From Luteimonas huabeiensis HB2 (lineage in GTDB: Bacteria; Pseudomonadota; Gammaproteobacteria; Xanthomonadales; Xanthomonadaceae), in the NCBI RefSeq assembly GCF_000559025.1, contig NZ_JAAN01000030.1, positions 78,615 through 142,614 on the forward strand: a DNA stretch of 64,000 nucleotides. Reading direction: 5' to 3'. A program made the translations under genes and the position numbers. Positions 1 through 8,830 of the stretch are shown piece by piece (position 1 is the stretch's first letter; every line of letters starts with the position of its first letter). The notes under the pieces are model-generated. The model saw nothing but the letters and a program-made list of their open reading frames with translations, made no database searches and was not told the origin of the DNA.

Positions 1-687
1 GCCGATCCCGCAGATCTCGTTGCTGGCGCGGAAGCTGTAGATGTAGTCGTCGTGGGTGCGCGGGATCAGCTTCGACAGCCCGGTGCTGCCGCCGGAGATC
101 TGCAGGAACGCCACCGATTGCGGGTCGGGATCGTCCGGCAGCGCCGCGCGGTCGCCGTCGAGCGCATCGACGGCGACGAATTCCTGCGCCTCGCCGACCA
201 CGAACACGTGGCGTACCGCCGGCACCTCGCGCTGCAGCTCGCGCGCCAGCGTGCGGTAGTCGAAGCCTTCGTACTTCTCCGCGCCGACGTAGGCGCTGGC
301 CTCGGCGCGGCGCGCGAAGTGCGCGACCTCGGTCAGGCGGTGCGCCGGCAGGGCGTAGACGGGGATCAATTGCGCGCGGAACAGGCCGCAGACCACGGCG
401 ACGAACTCGGGGATGTTGCCCAGTTGCACGACCACCCGGTCGCCCGGAGCGAGCCCGTGCGCCAGCAGGCCGGCGGCGATGCGCTCGGCGCGGTCCCACA
501 GTTGCGCGTAGGTCCAGCGCGCCTCGCCGCCGACCACGGCGACGTCGCCGGCGAAGCGCCGGGCGCGATCGCGCAGGAAGCCGGGAAAGGTCTCGCCGCG
601 CCAGTAGCCGGCGGCGCGGTAGCGCGCCACGAACGCGTCGGGCCAGACCTGGCGCAGCGGCAGGCGCGTGTCGGCGGATTGGCTCAT
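1..687 (-). CDS. entE: 2,3-dihydroxybenzoate-AMP ligase (EntE/DhbE type), partial
   Basis: Adenylates 2,3-dihydroxybenzoate and loads it on an aryl carrier protein for catecholate siderophore assembly (cytoplasmic). The first 229 codons are present; the C-terminal half lies beyond the left edge. The translation starts MSQSADTRLPLRQVW and contains the adenylation core motif SGGSTGLSKLIPRTHDDYIY near residues 198-217, which is diagnostic of DHB-AMP ligases rather than generic acyl-CoA synthetases. The ATG at 687 is preceded by GAGGAG, 17 bp after the entC stop, so it is the third gene of the MFS-entC-entE operon. Remaining siderophore genes (entB, entA, an NRPS or synthetase) would be expected to the left; that is inference. 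Confidence 0.93.
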   Translation of the reverse strand, partial: MSQSADTRLPLRQVWPDAFVARYRAAGYWRGETFPGFLRDRARRFAGDVAVVGGEARWTYAQLWDRAERIAAGLLAHGLAPGDRVVVQLGNIPEFVAVVCGLFRAQLIPVYALPAHRLTEVAHFARRAEASAYVGAEKYEGFDYRTLARELQREVPAVRHVFVVGEAQEFVAVDALDGDRAALPDDPDPQSVAFLQISGGSTGLSKLIPRTHDDYIYSFRASNEICGIG

Positions 688-704
688 TGCACTCCTCGAT
701 CGGT

Positions 705-1880
705 TCAAGCGGTGCGCACGCCGTCCAGGCCGAGCGCGTTCAGCAGCGCCATGAACTTCGCGGCGGTCTCGTCGACCTCGGCATCGGGCTGCGAGCCGGC
801 CACGATACCCGCCCCGGCGAACAGACGCATCGCCCGGCCCTGCACGCGCGCGCAGCGGATCGAGACGTACCAGTCGCCGTCGCCGGCGGCGTCGGCCCAG
901 CCGACCGCGCCGGCGTAGAAGCCGCGATCGACCGGTTCGAGCGCGCGGATCGCCGCCAGCGCCGCCGGCCGCGGCGTGCCGCAGACCGCGGGCGTGGGAT
1001 GCAGCAGGCCGGCGAGCTGCGCGGCGGAGACCTCGCGGTCCTTCAGGGTGCCGGCGATGTAGGTGCCCAGGTGCCACATGGTGGCGGTGGCATGCAGCGA
1101 GGGCCGGGCCGGCGCCTGCAGCTGCCGGCACAGCGGCGCCAGCGCATCGAGGATCGCCTCGACCACGTAGCGGTGTTCGTCGTGGTCCTTGGCCGAGGCC
1201 AGCAGCGCCTCGGCCGCGCGGGCGTCCTCGCCGGCATCCCGGCTGCGGCGCGCGGAGCCGGCCAGCGGATGCGAGACCACCGCGTCGCCGCGGCGCGACA
1301 CCAGCAGTTCGGGCGAGGCGCCCACCAGCCAGGCCGGCGCCTCGCCGGCGGCGACCGGCAGCGGCACGACGTAGGTGGTCACGCTGGGGTCCTCGCCCAG
1401 CCGCGCGGCCAGCCGGTACGGATCCACCGCGGCGGCCGCTTCCACCCGCAGGCTGCGCGCCAGCACCGCCTTGCGCAGGCCGTCGTCGCCGGCGCCGATC
1501 CGCGCCACGCAGCGCGCCACCGCGTCGGCATAGGCGCTCGCGTCCGGCTCCGGGATCGCGGTGCCGGGCACCGGCGTCGCACGGCCCGGGGCGGGCGCGG
1601 TCCACGCGCCCACGCGCGCAGGCTGGTACAGCGCGTCGTCGCGCTCGGGGTCGAACGGCAAGGCGCCGACCAGCAGCCCCGGGCCGCCCGCGGACGCGGC
1701 GAAGAACCGCGCCACCCGCGCGCCCAGGGTGTCCGCGCGGCCGGCCGGCAGGCGCGCCAGGCAGCCGGCGGCCTCCAGCCGCCGCGACGGCGCGGCCAGC
1801 AGGAAGCGTTCTTCCGCCGCATTGCGCGGCGGCGCCGCCACCGGCTCGGCGGCGCTCGACCGGCCCAGTTGCTCGCTCAT
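705..1880 (-). CDS. entC: isochorismate synthase
   Basis: Converts chorismate to isochorismate, the first committed step to 2,3-dihydroxybenzoate. The 391-aa length is normal for EntC/DhbC. Chorismate-binding-enzyme features are visible: [10 protein letters not shown] at 135-144 (K137 aligns with the EntC general base), GASPELLV at 187-194 (E191, the expected general acid), HPLAGSARR at 204-212, [11 protein letters not shown] at 294-304 and [14 protein letters not shown] at 355-368. The start is fixed by an ATGA overlap with the upstream MFS gene, indicating translational coupling. The N-terminal ~100 residues are divergent, as usual in this family. EntC rather than MenF/PchA is preferred because entE follows directly. 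Confidence 0.95.
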   Translation of the reverse strand: MSEQLGRSSAAEPVAAPPRNAAEERFLLAAPSRRLEAAGCLARLPAGRADTLGARVARFFAASAGGPGLLVGALPFDPERDDALYQPARVGAWTAPAPGRATPVPGTAIPEPDASAYADAVARCVARIGAGDDGLRKAVLARSLRVEAAAAVDPYRLAARLGEDPSVTTYVVPLPVAAGEAPAWLVGASPELLVSRRGDAVVSHPLAGSARRSRDAGEDARAAEALLASAKDHDEHRYVVEAILDALAPLCRQLQAPARPSLHATATMWHLGTYIAGTLKDREVSAAQLAGLLHPTPAVCGTPRPAALAAIRALEPVDRGFYAGAVGWADAAGDGDWYVSIRCARVQGRAMRLFAGAGIVAGSQPDAEVDETAAKFMALLNALGLDGVRTA

Positions 1881-3082
1881 GCCGCCGCCTCCTGACGATG
1901 CAGGGCGGCCGCCAGCGCCAGCACCAGCAGCACCGCGCCCACCAGCAGGTACGGCGCGCTCGGCGACCAGCGGTACAGCAGCGTGCCCAGCATCGGGCCG
2001 ACCACCATGCCCAGCCCCTGCACCGAGGCGACCGTGCCCTGCGCGGCGCCCTGCTCGTGCGCGTCCACCGAATCCGAGGCCAGCGCCTGGAACGACGGGA
2101 ACACGAAGCCCATCCCGAACGCCGCCACGCCGTAGGCGAGGAACAGCTGCCAGTGCGCGTGGACCAGCGCCGAGGACGCGAAGCCGAGCGCGGCGATCGC
2201 CGCGCCGATCGCGATCCAGCGGGCCGGCGGCACCGCCTTCAGGCGCATCACCAGCACCTGCGAGGCCATCAGGCCCACGCCCACCGCGGTCAGCGCCAGG
2301 CCGGCCACGCGCGCGCCGTCGGTCGGCGACAGCCGCAGCCGGTCGATGGCGAAGAACCCCACCACCACCTGGGCGATGGTCACCGACACCATCGCCGCGA
2401 ACACCGCGTAGACCGGCAGGCGCAGGCGGCGGTCCATCCAGGCCACGCCCGCCCGCGGCCCGGGCGGCCGGGCGGCCTGCGCCGCGGCGGCCGGCAGCCG
2501 CCACCACACCATGCCCAGCGACAGCAGCGGCAGCGCGGCGGCGACGTAGAGGGCCAGCGCCAGATCGTGGAAGGCGATCCAGCCGGCGGCCGCCGGCCCG
2601 ACCACCATGCCCAGCGCATTGGCCGCGCCCAGGCGCGCCATGATGCCGGCGCGCCGCCCCTGCGGCGCGCCATCGGCCACCACCGCCGCCGCGGTCGGCG
2701 GCACCCCGGCGTAGAACAGCCCGACCAGCGCGCGCGTGGCCACCAGCACCGCCACCGAGACCCAGATCGGCGGCGGGCTGCGCAGAGCGAGGTCCACGAA
2801 CAGGGCCATCGCGACGTAGACCACCGCATACGCGGCCAGCGCGATCAGCAGCACCCGGCGGCGGCCGATGCGGTCGCTCAGGCCGCCCCAGCGGCGCGCG
2901 GACAGCATCCACAGCACGCCGGCGGCGGTGACCGAGAGCCCGGCATGCCACTCCGCCAGCCCCAGCAGCCGCACCACCGGCCCGACGACGGCGACGAACG
3001 CCATCATCGCCATGGTGCCGGCGAGCGCGGCGAAGACCAGCGCGGGCAGGCCGGGGACGGCGGGCTGGGAGTCTGTGGACAT
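1877..3082 (-). CDS. MFS transporter, probable siderophore exporter (EntS-like role)
   Basis: A 401-aa major facilitator with about 12 hydrophobic segments. The motif GGLSDRIGRRRVLL near residues 66-79 is the signature loop between TM2 and TM3, and a VGPAAAGW-type segment follows TM5. It is first in an operon with entC and entE and overlaps entC by four bases, so export of the catecholate siderophore is the likely job; the substrate is inferred from context only. The start at 3082 gives MSTDSQPAVPGL. In-frame starts further upstream would run through the Fur-box-like site at 3178-3192 and are disfavoured. The Shine-Dalgarno sequence is weak. Confidence 0.85.
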   Translation of the reverse strand: MSTDSQPAVPGLPALVFAALAGTMAMMAFVAVVGPVVRLLGLAEWHAGLSVTAAGVLWMLSARRWGGLSDRIGRRRVLLIALAAYAVVYVAMALFVDLALRSPPPIWVSVAVLVATRALVGLFYAGVPPTAAAVVADGAPQGRRAGIMARLGAANALGMVVGPAAAGWIAFHDLALALYVAAALPLLSLGMVWWRLPAAAAQAARPPGPRAGVAWMDRRLRLPVYAVFAAMVSVTIAQVVVGFFAIDRLRLSPTDGARVAGLALTAVGVGLMASQVLVMRLKAVPPARWIAIGAAIAALGFASSALVHAHWQLFLAYGVAAFGMGFVFPSFQALASDSVDAHEQGAAQGTVASVQGLGMVVGPMLGTLLYRWSPSAPYLLVGAVLLVLALAAALHRQEAAA

Positions 3083-3177
3083 GGAAGACGGCACGTGGGC
3101 GGAAAGTGGGGGGCGCCGACCCGGAGGACTGCGCCCCGGGAGACGCGAGGGACGCTGCGATGGGTCCTCGCAAGGAA

Positions 3178-3192
3178 TGATAACAGGTCTCA
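3178..3192 (-). promoter_or_regulatory. candidate Fur box upstream of the MFS-entC-entE operon
   Basis: The plus strand reads TGATAACAGGTCTCA, matching 10 of 14 defined positions of the 7-1-7 Fur consensus (TGATAATnATTATCA). It sits about 95 bp before the MFS start and after the stop of the Fur-like gene, in the only AT-rich patch of the 160-bp gap. Iron repression of siderophore synthesis is the expected function. Assigned by eye. Confidence 0.6.
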
Positions 3193-3243
3193 TTGTCGTT
3201 AAATCCCGATAGGACATCCTGCCGCGCGGAACGCGCCCGGCCC

Positions 3244-3795
3244 TCAGCCGCGAGCGCCGCCTTCGGCGCAGCGTTCGCAGGTGATGTAGAGCGTCAGGCG
3301 CTGGCCGGCGGCCGCCAGGCCCTGCCGCCGCGCGGCCGATTCCAGCTGGCGCCGCAGCAGCCGATCGCGTACCTGCCGGTCGGCGTTGCACTGCCGGCAG
3401 ACGATGAACACCGCCGGCTCCAGGCCGTCGCCGGACGTGCCCGGCGCGGCGAGATACACCGCCTTGGCGCCGTTGACGCCGCTGTGGAACTCGCGCAGGA
3501 CCAGGCCCCGGGCCTCCATCGTCCGCAGCGCCGAGTACACCGAGGCGACAGTGGTGGCGACGCCGCGCGCCAGCAACGCCCGGTAGATCTCGTCCGGGCT
3601 CGTCCAGCGACCGCCGCTGGCCGCCAGGATCTGCAGGACGTGCAGCCTGGATGAGGTCACCCGCAGCCCGCTCGCGCGCAGCCGGCCGGCGCACGAGGCC
3701 GCGGCGTCGGCGTCGCGCTGCGCGCCGGGCGCCGGCGCCCCCTCGCCTTCCGGCGGCTCGGCGACCGCCCCGCTCCTTCCGGCATCGATCAGCAT
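3244..3795 (-). CDS. Fur-family transcriptional regulator with a degenerate metal site
   Basis: A 183-aa protein with a Fur-type winged helix (residues ~38-103: LRASGLRVTSSRLHVLQIL, TSPDEIYRALLARG, ASVYSALRTMEARGLV) and two CxxC pairs (C133/C136, C173/C176) that would form the structural zinc site. The HHxHxxC stretch that precedes the first CxxC in typical Fur, Zur and Mur is missing; here the residues are LEPAVFIVCRQC, and the whole protein has only two histidines (H52, H104). The N-terminal extension of ~35 residues is rich in Ala, Gly and Glu. The ATG at 3795 has GAGGAGG upstream and overlaps the stop of the FMN oxidase by 7 bp, so it is the last gene of the receptor-piuC-oxidase cassette. 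Its ligand cannot be told from sequence. Confidence 0.85.
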   Translation of the reverse strand: MLIDAGRSGAVAEPPEGEGAPAPGAQRDADAAASCAGRLRASGLRVTSSRLHVLQILAASGGRWTSPDEIYRALLARGVATTVASVYSALRTMEARGLVLREFHSGVNGAKAVYLAAPGTSGDGLEPAVFIVCRQCNADRQVRDRLLRRQLESAARRQGLAAAGQRLTLYITCERCAEGGARG

Positions 3796-4937
3796 CCTCG
3801 TCCTCCTCTGCGGAACAGCAGCGCCGGGCCGGCATCCGCCAGCGATTCGAGTCCGCACAGCACCATGGCCATCTCCAGCTCCGCGCGCAGCAGGTTCAGC
3901 ACGTGGGCCGCGCCCGCGGCGCCGCCCACGGCCAGCCCGTGCAGGATCGGCCGGCCGACCAGCACCGCGGAGGCGCCCAGGGCGAGCGCCTTGATCGCGT
4001 CGGTCCCGCGCCGGATGCCGCCATCCATGAGCACCGGCACCCGGCCCGCGACCGCCGCCACGACGCCCGGCAGCGCATCCAGCGTGGCCGGCAGCGCATC
4101 CAGCACCCGCCCGCCGTGATTGGAGACGATCACGCCGGCCGCGCCGGCGCCGAGCGCCGGCTCGACATCGAGCGGATGCAGCAGGCCCTTGACCAGCACC
4201 GGCAGCTCGGTGCGCGCGGCGATCCAGCCCAGGTCCGACCAGTCGGGCATCGCCGCGACGCGCGGATGGCCGAAGATCGACGCACCGGCGTCCACCGCGA
4301 CGGTTCCCATGCGCGCGCCGCCGTAGCGCGCCAGGTTCACCGGCTGGACCCCGGGCGGCAACGCGAAGCCGCGCCGCCGGTCCTCGTTGCGCAGGCCCTG
4401 GATCGGCGCGTCCACGGTCGCCACGATGGCCCGGTAGCCGGCCGCCTCGGCGCGGCGCACCAGGTCCAGCGAGACCTCGCGCGTTTCCTGCAGGTAGAGC
4501 TGGAACCACAGCGGCGCCGGCTCGGCCCAGCGCGCGATGTCCTCCAGCGAAGCGCTGGCCTGGGTGCTGACGACGAACGGCGCCTGCAGGGCGGCCGCGG
4601 CCAGCGCGGTGGCGCGCTCGCCGTCGGGATGCGCCAGCGCGTGGTAGGCGGTCGGCGCGATCAGGAACGGATGGGGATGGCGGGCGCCGAACAGCTCGAC
4701 GGCCGCGCTGCCGCCGGCGACCCTGCGCATCGCCCGCGGCAGCAGCTCGACCCGCGCGAACGCCTCGCGGTTGCGCCGATGCACGATGCCGTCGGCGGCA
4801 CCGGCGTTCAGGTAGGCCCAGACGCCCGGGTCCAGGCACCGTTCGGCCATCGCCTCGTAGTCCTGCAGGCAGGTCATGTCCGCCAGCCGGGTCGCATCGC
4901 CCGGGGTGGACGCGGCGGGTTCGCGCGCCCGGGTCAT
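3789..4937 (-). CDS. FMN-dependent alpha-hydroxy-acid oxidase/dehydrogenase
   Basis: A 382-aa TIM-barrel flavoprotein of the lactate oxidase/LldD/glycolate oxidase family that oxidises L-2-hydroxy acids to 2-oxo acids. Visible residues: Y149 in FQLYLQ, K250 in LPVLVKGLLHP, the catalytic base H274 and substrate Arg R277 in VSNHGGRVLD, and the FMN phosphate motifs DGGIRRGTD (305-313) and GASAVLVGRP (321-330). No membrane-anchoring loop is apparent. It begins with an ATGA overlap after piuC and overlaps the Fur-like gene downstream. Substrate is unknown; placement in an iron-uptake cassette suggests an unusual role (see findings). Lactate oxidation alone is the conservative alternative. Confidence 0.9.
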   Translation of the reverse strand: MTRAREPAASTPGDATRLADMTCLQDYEAMAERCLDPGVWAYLNAGAADGIVHRRNREAFARVELLPRAMRRVAGGSAAVELFGARHPHPFLIAPTAYHALAHPDGERATALAAAALQAPFVVSTQASASLEDIARWAEPAPLWFQLYLQETREVSLDLVRRAEAAGYRAIVATVDAPIQGLRNEDRRRGFALPPGVQPVNLARYGGARMGTVAVDAGASIFGHPRVAAMPDWSDLGWIAARTELPVLVKGLLHPLDVEPALGAGAAGVIVSNHGGRVLDALPATLDALPGVVAAVAGRVPVLMDGGIRRGTDAIKALALGASAVLVGRPILHGLAVGGAAGAAHVLNLLRAELEMAMVLCGLESLADAGPALLFRRGGRGC

Positions 4938-5614
4938 GTCTGCGCCCAGCGCCGGACCAGGTTGTGGTAGACGCCGGTCAGCCGTACCACCTCGTCGGCG
5001 TTCTCCGGCCGGCGCGCCAACGCCTGGATGGCGGTGTCGAGTTCGTACAGCAGCGCGCGCTGCGCATCGTCGCCCACCATGCTCTGGGTCCAGAAGAACG
5101 AGGCCAGGCGCTCGCCGCGCGTCACCGGCGCGACCCGGTGCAGGCTGCTGCCCGGATACGCCACCGCGTGCCCGGCGGGCAGCTTCAGCGCCTCGGCGCC
5201 GTAGGTGCCCTCGATGAGCAGTTCGCCGCCCTCGTACTCGTCCGGCCCGTTGAGGAACACGGTCGTGGAGACGTCGGCGCGGATGCGCTGGCCGGTCAGC
5301 GGGTCGACGCGGATCGCGTTGTCGATGTGGAACCCGTACTCGCCGCCGCCCCGGTAGCGGTTGAACATCGGCGAGAGGATCTTTTGCGGCAGGACGAACG
5401 AGACGAAGCGCGCATCTCGCGACAGGGCGTCGAGGATGCGCTGCCCCAGCGCGGCCGCGACCGCGTCGTCGGCGCGCAGTTGCTCGTTGGTCTTCCTGCC
5501 CGCGGCCGCGTACCCGGCGGTCTCGCGGCCGTCGCGCCAGTCCGCCCGTCCGAGGCGCTCGCGCGCCTCGGACAGGGCCTGCGGATCCAACACGTCGGGA
5601 ATGACCAGCAGCAT
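4934..5614 (-). CDS. piuC: Fe(II)/2-oxoglutarate dioxygenase, PiuC/YbiX (PKHD-type hydroxylase)
   Basis: A 226-aa member of the PiuC/YbiX family, which typically accompanies Fiu/PiuA-type catecholate receptors. The double-stranded beta-helix ligands are visible: H96 and D98 in YGFHIDNAI, H159 in GSSLHRVAPV, with R169 the probable 2-oxoglutarate-binding arginine. It lies 36 bp downstream of the receptor gene on the same strand and shares an ATGA with the FMN oxidase. The biochemical substrate of PiuC proteins is not settled; post-uptake iron or siderophore handling is usually proposed. Length matches the family. Confidence 0.92.
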   Translation of the reverse strand: MLLVIPDVLDPQALSEARERLGRADWRDGRETAGYAAAGRKTNEQLRADDAVAAALGQRILDALSRDARFVSFVLPQKILSPMFNRYRGGGEYGFHIDNAIRVDPLTGQRIRADVSTTVFLNGPDEYEGGELLIEGTYGAEALKLPAGHAVAYPGSSLHRVAPVTRGERLASFFWTQSMVGDDAQRALLYELDTAIQALARRPENADEVVRLTGVYHNLVRRWAQT

Positions 5615-5650
5615 GGACGTCTCCTGCCGCGCGCGGCAACGGGAACCGGG

Positions 5651-7861
5651 TCAGTCGAAGCGATAGGTGGCCGTCAGCATCCAGGAACGGCCCGGCGAGA
5701 CCACCGCGAACAACCCGACGTGCGAGGCGTCGTACATTTCCTCGTCGGAGATGTTGTTGACGTTGAGTTGCAGCGAGAAGTCCCGGGTGACGTCGTAGCG
5801 CGCCATCGCGTCGTAACGGACCCAGCCGGGCAGCACCAGGGTGTTGGCGTCGTTGGCGTAGCGGTCACCCTGCCAGGTCGCGCCGCCGCCGACGGTCAGC
5901 GCCGGCAGGAGCTGGTAGGTCGTCCACACGCTGCCGCTCTGGCGGGCGATGAACTTCATCTGCAGCCCGTCGAACACGTTGTTGCCGCTGCGGTAGGCGA
6001 TGACCTCGGGGTCCATCCAGGTGTAGCCGGCCCAGAGGTTCCAGCGGTCGGTGATCGCGCCGGCCGCGCCCAGCTCCACGCCGCGCACGCGGTTGTTGCC
6101 GTCGAGGGTGACGTCGCCGGTCAGCGGGTCCGTCGAACGCGCGTCGGTCTTCTCGGTCTGGAACAGCGCGCCGGTCAGCGACAGCCTGTTGCCGAGCAGG
6201 TCCCACTTGGTCCCCAGTTCCCAGCTGCGGCTCTTCTCCGGATCGACGTCGCGGATCTGCGCGCCGCCGCCGACGCCGTCGGCGCCGCCGCCCTGCCCCA
6301 GGTTCTCGCCGGCGGGGTTGGACGAGGTGGAGTACGACAGGTAGAGGCTGCCGTTCGACGCCGGCTTGTAGATCAGGCCGGCCTGCCAGTTCCAGAAGGC
6401 GTCCTTCCGGTAGTCGGACGTGTCCTCCACTTCGAAGATGTCGCGCCGCGCGCCCGCGTTGACCAGGAAGCGTTCGCTGATCTGCGCGGTCTCGATGAAG
6501 TACAGCGAGCGCGTCCTGACCTGTCCGGCGGCCGTGCGGTCGCCGTAGACGATCCGGTGGTCGTACGCGCGGTGGGGGTCGGGGTCGTAGAGCGAGTCGA
6601 TGTCGGTGGCGGGCGCGCCGCTCATGCTGCGGTTGTAGATGCGCTCCCGGCCGACCTCCAGGCCGACGCTGTAGCTGTGCTCCACGCTGCCGGTCGCGAA
6701 GCGGCCGTAGAGGTCGGTCTGGTTGATCAGCGAATCGGTCGCGCGCCAGCGCGGCCGGCTCGCGCGCGAGAACTGCGCGTCCGGCCCTTCGTCCGAGCAC
6801 GGCGGCCCCGAGCCGGCCGTGCAGTTGTCGAAGGTCGGGCGCGACATCAGGTAGTGGTTGAGCGTATCGACGTGGCGCCAGACGTTGCGCAGGGAGAGGC
6901 TGTCGGAGAAATCGTGCTCGAACAGGATCGTCGAGGTCTTGAGTTCGTTCTCGCGGAAATCGGCGTTGAGCCGGCCGTAGAACTTGTTCCGGTCCAGCTT
7001 CGGCGGCGTCGTGCGCTCGGGGCGGGCGGCGTTGCTGAAGGGAATGCCCAGATCGGGCATGTCGTCGTTTTGCACGTGCGAGTACTGCAGCACCAGGCGG
7101 GTGGCGGTCTCCAGCCCGAAGGCGAGCGACGGCGCGACGCCCCAGCGGTCCACGGTGACGCCGTCGCGCCCGGGCACTTCGCCGCCCATCTTCATCAGGT
7201 TCAGCCGCAGCGCGCCGTTGCGCGAGACGGGCAGGTTGCCGTCCGCGGTCGCCCGCCACTGGCCGTCGCTGCCGTAGCCGGCGGACACGTCCGCGAACGT
7301 GTCCAGGCGCGGACGCTTGGTCTGCAGGTTGATGCTGCCGCCGGTGCCGCCGCGGCCGGTGAACGCCGAACTGGCGCCCTTGATGATCTCGATCGATTCG
7401 AGGTTGAAGATGTCGTGGGAGCCGCGCGCGTAGTCGCGCACGCCGTCGATGAAGATGTCGGTGCTGGCCTCGTAGCCGCGCACGAACGGGCGATCGCCCA
7501 CCGGCGTGCCGCCCTCGCCGGCGCCCAGGGTGATGCCGGGCGTGGTGCGCAGCACGTCCTGCAGCGACATCGCGCCGCGTTCGCGCATCAGGCCCTCGTC
7601 GAGAGTGGTGACGGTGCGCGGGGTGTTCACCGGGGGCGCGGTGAACTTGGGGTTCTCGCCGATCCAGTGGCCCACGACCTCGACCGTATCGAGATCGACC
7701 GCGCGCTCCGCCTCCTGCGCATGGACGGGCGCCAGGCCCAGCGCGCCGCCGATGGCGGCGCCGGCGAGCGCGGTCCTGCGGAACGCGGAACGGAAGGTTT
7801 CGGGCGGCAGCAGGGCGGCGGGCTGCAGAGCGCCATCCGCCTCGACATGACGGTGCGTCAT
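5651..7861 (-). CDS. TonB-dependent siderophore receptor (Fiu/PiuA-like)
   Basis: A 736-aa outer-membrane receptor. A twin-Arg-like start followed by a hydrophobic stretch ending APVHAQ (about residues 25-49) is the signal peptide. The plug domain follows, with VNTPRTVTTLDEGLM, SLQDVLRTTPGITLG and DIFIDGVRDYARGSHDIFNLESIEI, all typical of the siderophore subfamily. The beta-barrel ends in ATYRFD. The pairing with piuC downstream matches the Fiu-YbiX and PiuA-PiuC arrangement, so a monomeric or linear catecholate-iron ligand is likely. A weak Fur-like site lies ~147 bp upstream. The start ATG at 7861 could be shortened by some codons. Confidence 0.92.
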   Translation of the reverse strand: MTHRHVEADGALQPAALLPPETFRSAFRRTALAGAAIGGALGLAPVHAQEAERAVDLDTVEVVGHWIGENPKFTAPPVNTPRTVTTLDEGLMRERGAMSLQDVLRTTPGITLGAGEGGTPVGDRPFVRGYEASTDIFIDGVRDYARGSHDIFNLESIEIIKGASSAFTGRGGTGGSINLQTKRPRLDTFADVSAGYGSDGQWRATADGNLPVSRNGALRLNLMKMGGEVPGRDGVTVDRWGVAPSLAFGLETATRLVLQYSHVQNDDMPDLGIPFSNAARPERTTPPKLDRNKFYGRLNADFRENELKTSTILFEHDFSDSLSLRNVWRHVDTLNHYLMSRPTFDNCTAGSGPPCSDEGPDAQFSRASRPRWRATDSLINQTDLYGRFATGSVEHSYSVGLEVGRERIYNRSMSGAPATDIDSLYDPDPHRAYDHRIVYGDRTAAGQVRTRSLYFIETAQISERFLVNAGARRDIFEVEDTSDYRKDAFWNWQAGLIYKPASNGSLYLSYSTSSNPAGENLGQGGGADGVGGGAQIRDVDPEKSRSWELGTKWDLLGNRLSLTGALFQTEKTDARSTDPLTGDVTLDGNNRVRGVELGAAGAITDRWNLWAGYTWMDPEVIAYRSGNNVFDGLQMKFIARQSGSVWTTYQLLPALTVGGGATWQGDRYANDANTLVLPGWVRYDAMARYDVTRDFSLQLNVNNISDEEMYDASHVGLFAVVSPGRSWMLTATYRFD

Positions 7862-8007
7862 CGGGACTCGATCCTCAGGGTGATTGACGGACGCATGCGG
7901 CTGGGCGCGACCGGACGTTCGCGCCGTGGCGGAGGGCCCGGAACGGCCGGGCCGGAATGCGATGTGCGGAGGAGACTAGCGAGCGGCCCGTCGAATTTTC
8001 ATCGAAC

Positions 8008-8022
8008 TGAGAATTCTGATAA
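8008..8022 (-). promoter_or_regulatory. weak candidate Fur box between the fiu-like receptor and the two-component system
   Basis: TGAGAATTCTGATAA matches about 10 of 14 defined positions of the 7-1-7 Fur consensus. It lies in a conspicuously AT-rich patch (7998-8042) of the 261-bp divergent intergenic region, so it could act on the receptor cassette, on the response regulator gene, or on both. Confidence 0.4.
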
Positions 8023-8122
8023 GAATGGGAACGATGCTCATTGATCCAGCGTCGCGGCTGTGGAAGGCTGTCCGCCGCCGCACGCACCGTCGCCGGCCCG
8101 GCTCCCGAACGGACAGGACCCC

Positions 8123-8830
8123 ATGCGCCGCGACCCACCGCTTCCCTACACGGTATTGATCGTCGAGGACGAACCGACCATCGCCGACAACGTGGCGCTC
8201 GTGCTGGAGAGCGAGGGGCTCACGCCGGACATCGCCGGCGACGGCCGGACCGCGCTGCGGCGGCTGGAGGAGGACGCCTACGACCTGGTCGTGCTCGACA
8301 TCGGCCTGCCCGGCATGGACGGGCTGCGCCTGCTCGAGCGGATGCGCAACGATCTGCAGCTGGCCACGCCGGTGCTGATGCTCACCGCGCGCGCCGCCCT
8401 GGAGGACAAGCGGCAGGGCTTCTCCGGCGGTGCGGACGACTACCTCACCAAGCCGTTCGCGATGGACGAGCTGCTGATGCGGGCCAAGGCCCTGATCCGC
8501 AGGTCGAAGCAACTGGCCGATACCGCGCACGCGCTGGAATTCGGCCCCCTGCGCTACGTGCCCGCCGACCAGCGCGCGACCGTCGCCGGGCAGGAAGTGA
8601 AGCTGCCGCGCAAGAGCATGCTGATCCTGGAGATGCTGATGCGCTACTCCGGGCGGGTGGTGCCCCGGCAGAAGCTGGAAGAGTACCTGTGGCACGGCGA
8701 GCCGCCGTCGCCGGAGGCGCTGCGCGGCCAGGTGCACCTGCTGCGCAAGACGCTGCACGCCCATGGCTTCGACGGCATCGACACCGTCCACGGCGTGGGC
8801 TGGCGACTGATCGCGGCGCGCTCCGGATGA
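8123..8830 (+). CDS. OmpR-family response regulator
   Basis: A 235-aa protein with a receiver domain (acidic pocket E15/D16, phospho-acceptor D59 in LVVLDIGLP, T/A switch MLTAR, conserved K110 in YLTKPF) followed by a winged-helix DNA-binding domain (residues ~135-232, ending TVHGVGWRLIA). The ATG at 8123 follows GGACAGGA; an upstream in-frame ATG would add 21 unlikely residues. It overlaps the histidine kinase by four bases (ATGA). The position between two iron-siderophore receptors parallels PfeR/PirR of Pseudomonas, which induce receptors in response to the siderophore; that role is inferred. Confidence 0.92.
   Translation: MRRDPPLPYTVLIVEDEPTIADNVALVLESEGLTPDIAGDGRTALRRLEEDAYDLVVLDIGLPGMDGLRLLERMRNDLQLATPVLMLTARAALEDKRQGFSGGADDYLTKPFAMDELLMRAKALIRRSKQLADTAHALEFGPLRYVPADQRATVAGQEVKLPRKSMLILEMLMRYSGRVVPRQKLEEYLWHGEPPSPEALRGQVHLLRKTLHAHGFDGIDTVHGVGWRLIAARSG

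Noticed and set aside
3082..3235. N-terminal extension of the MFS transporter to an upstream ATG
   Set aside because: It would place coding sequence across the Fur-box-like site and add a non-conserved Pro/Arg-rich stretch before the first transmembrane helix.
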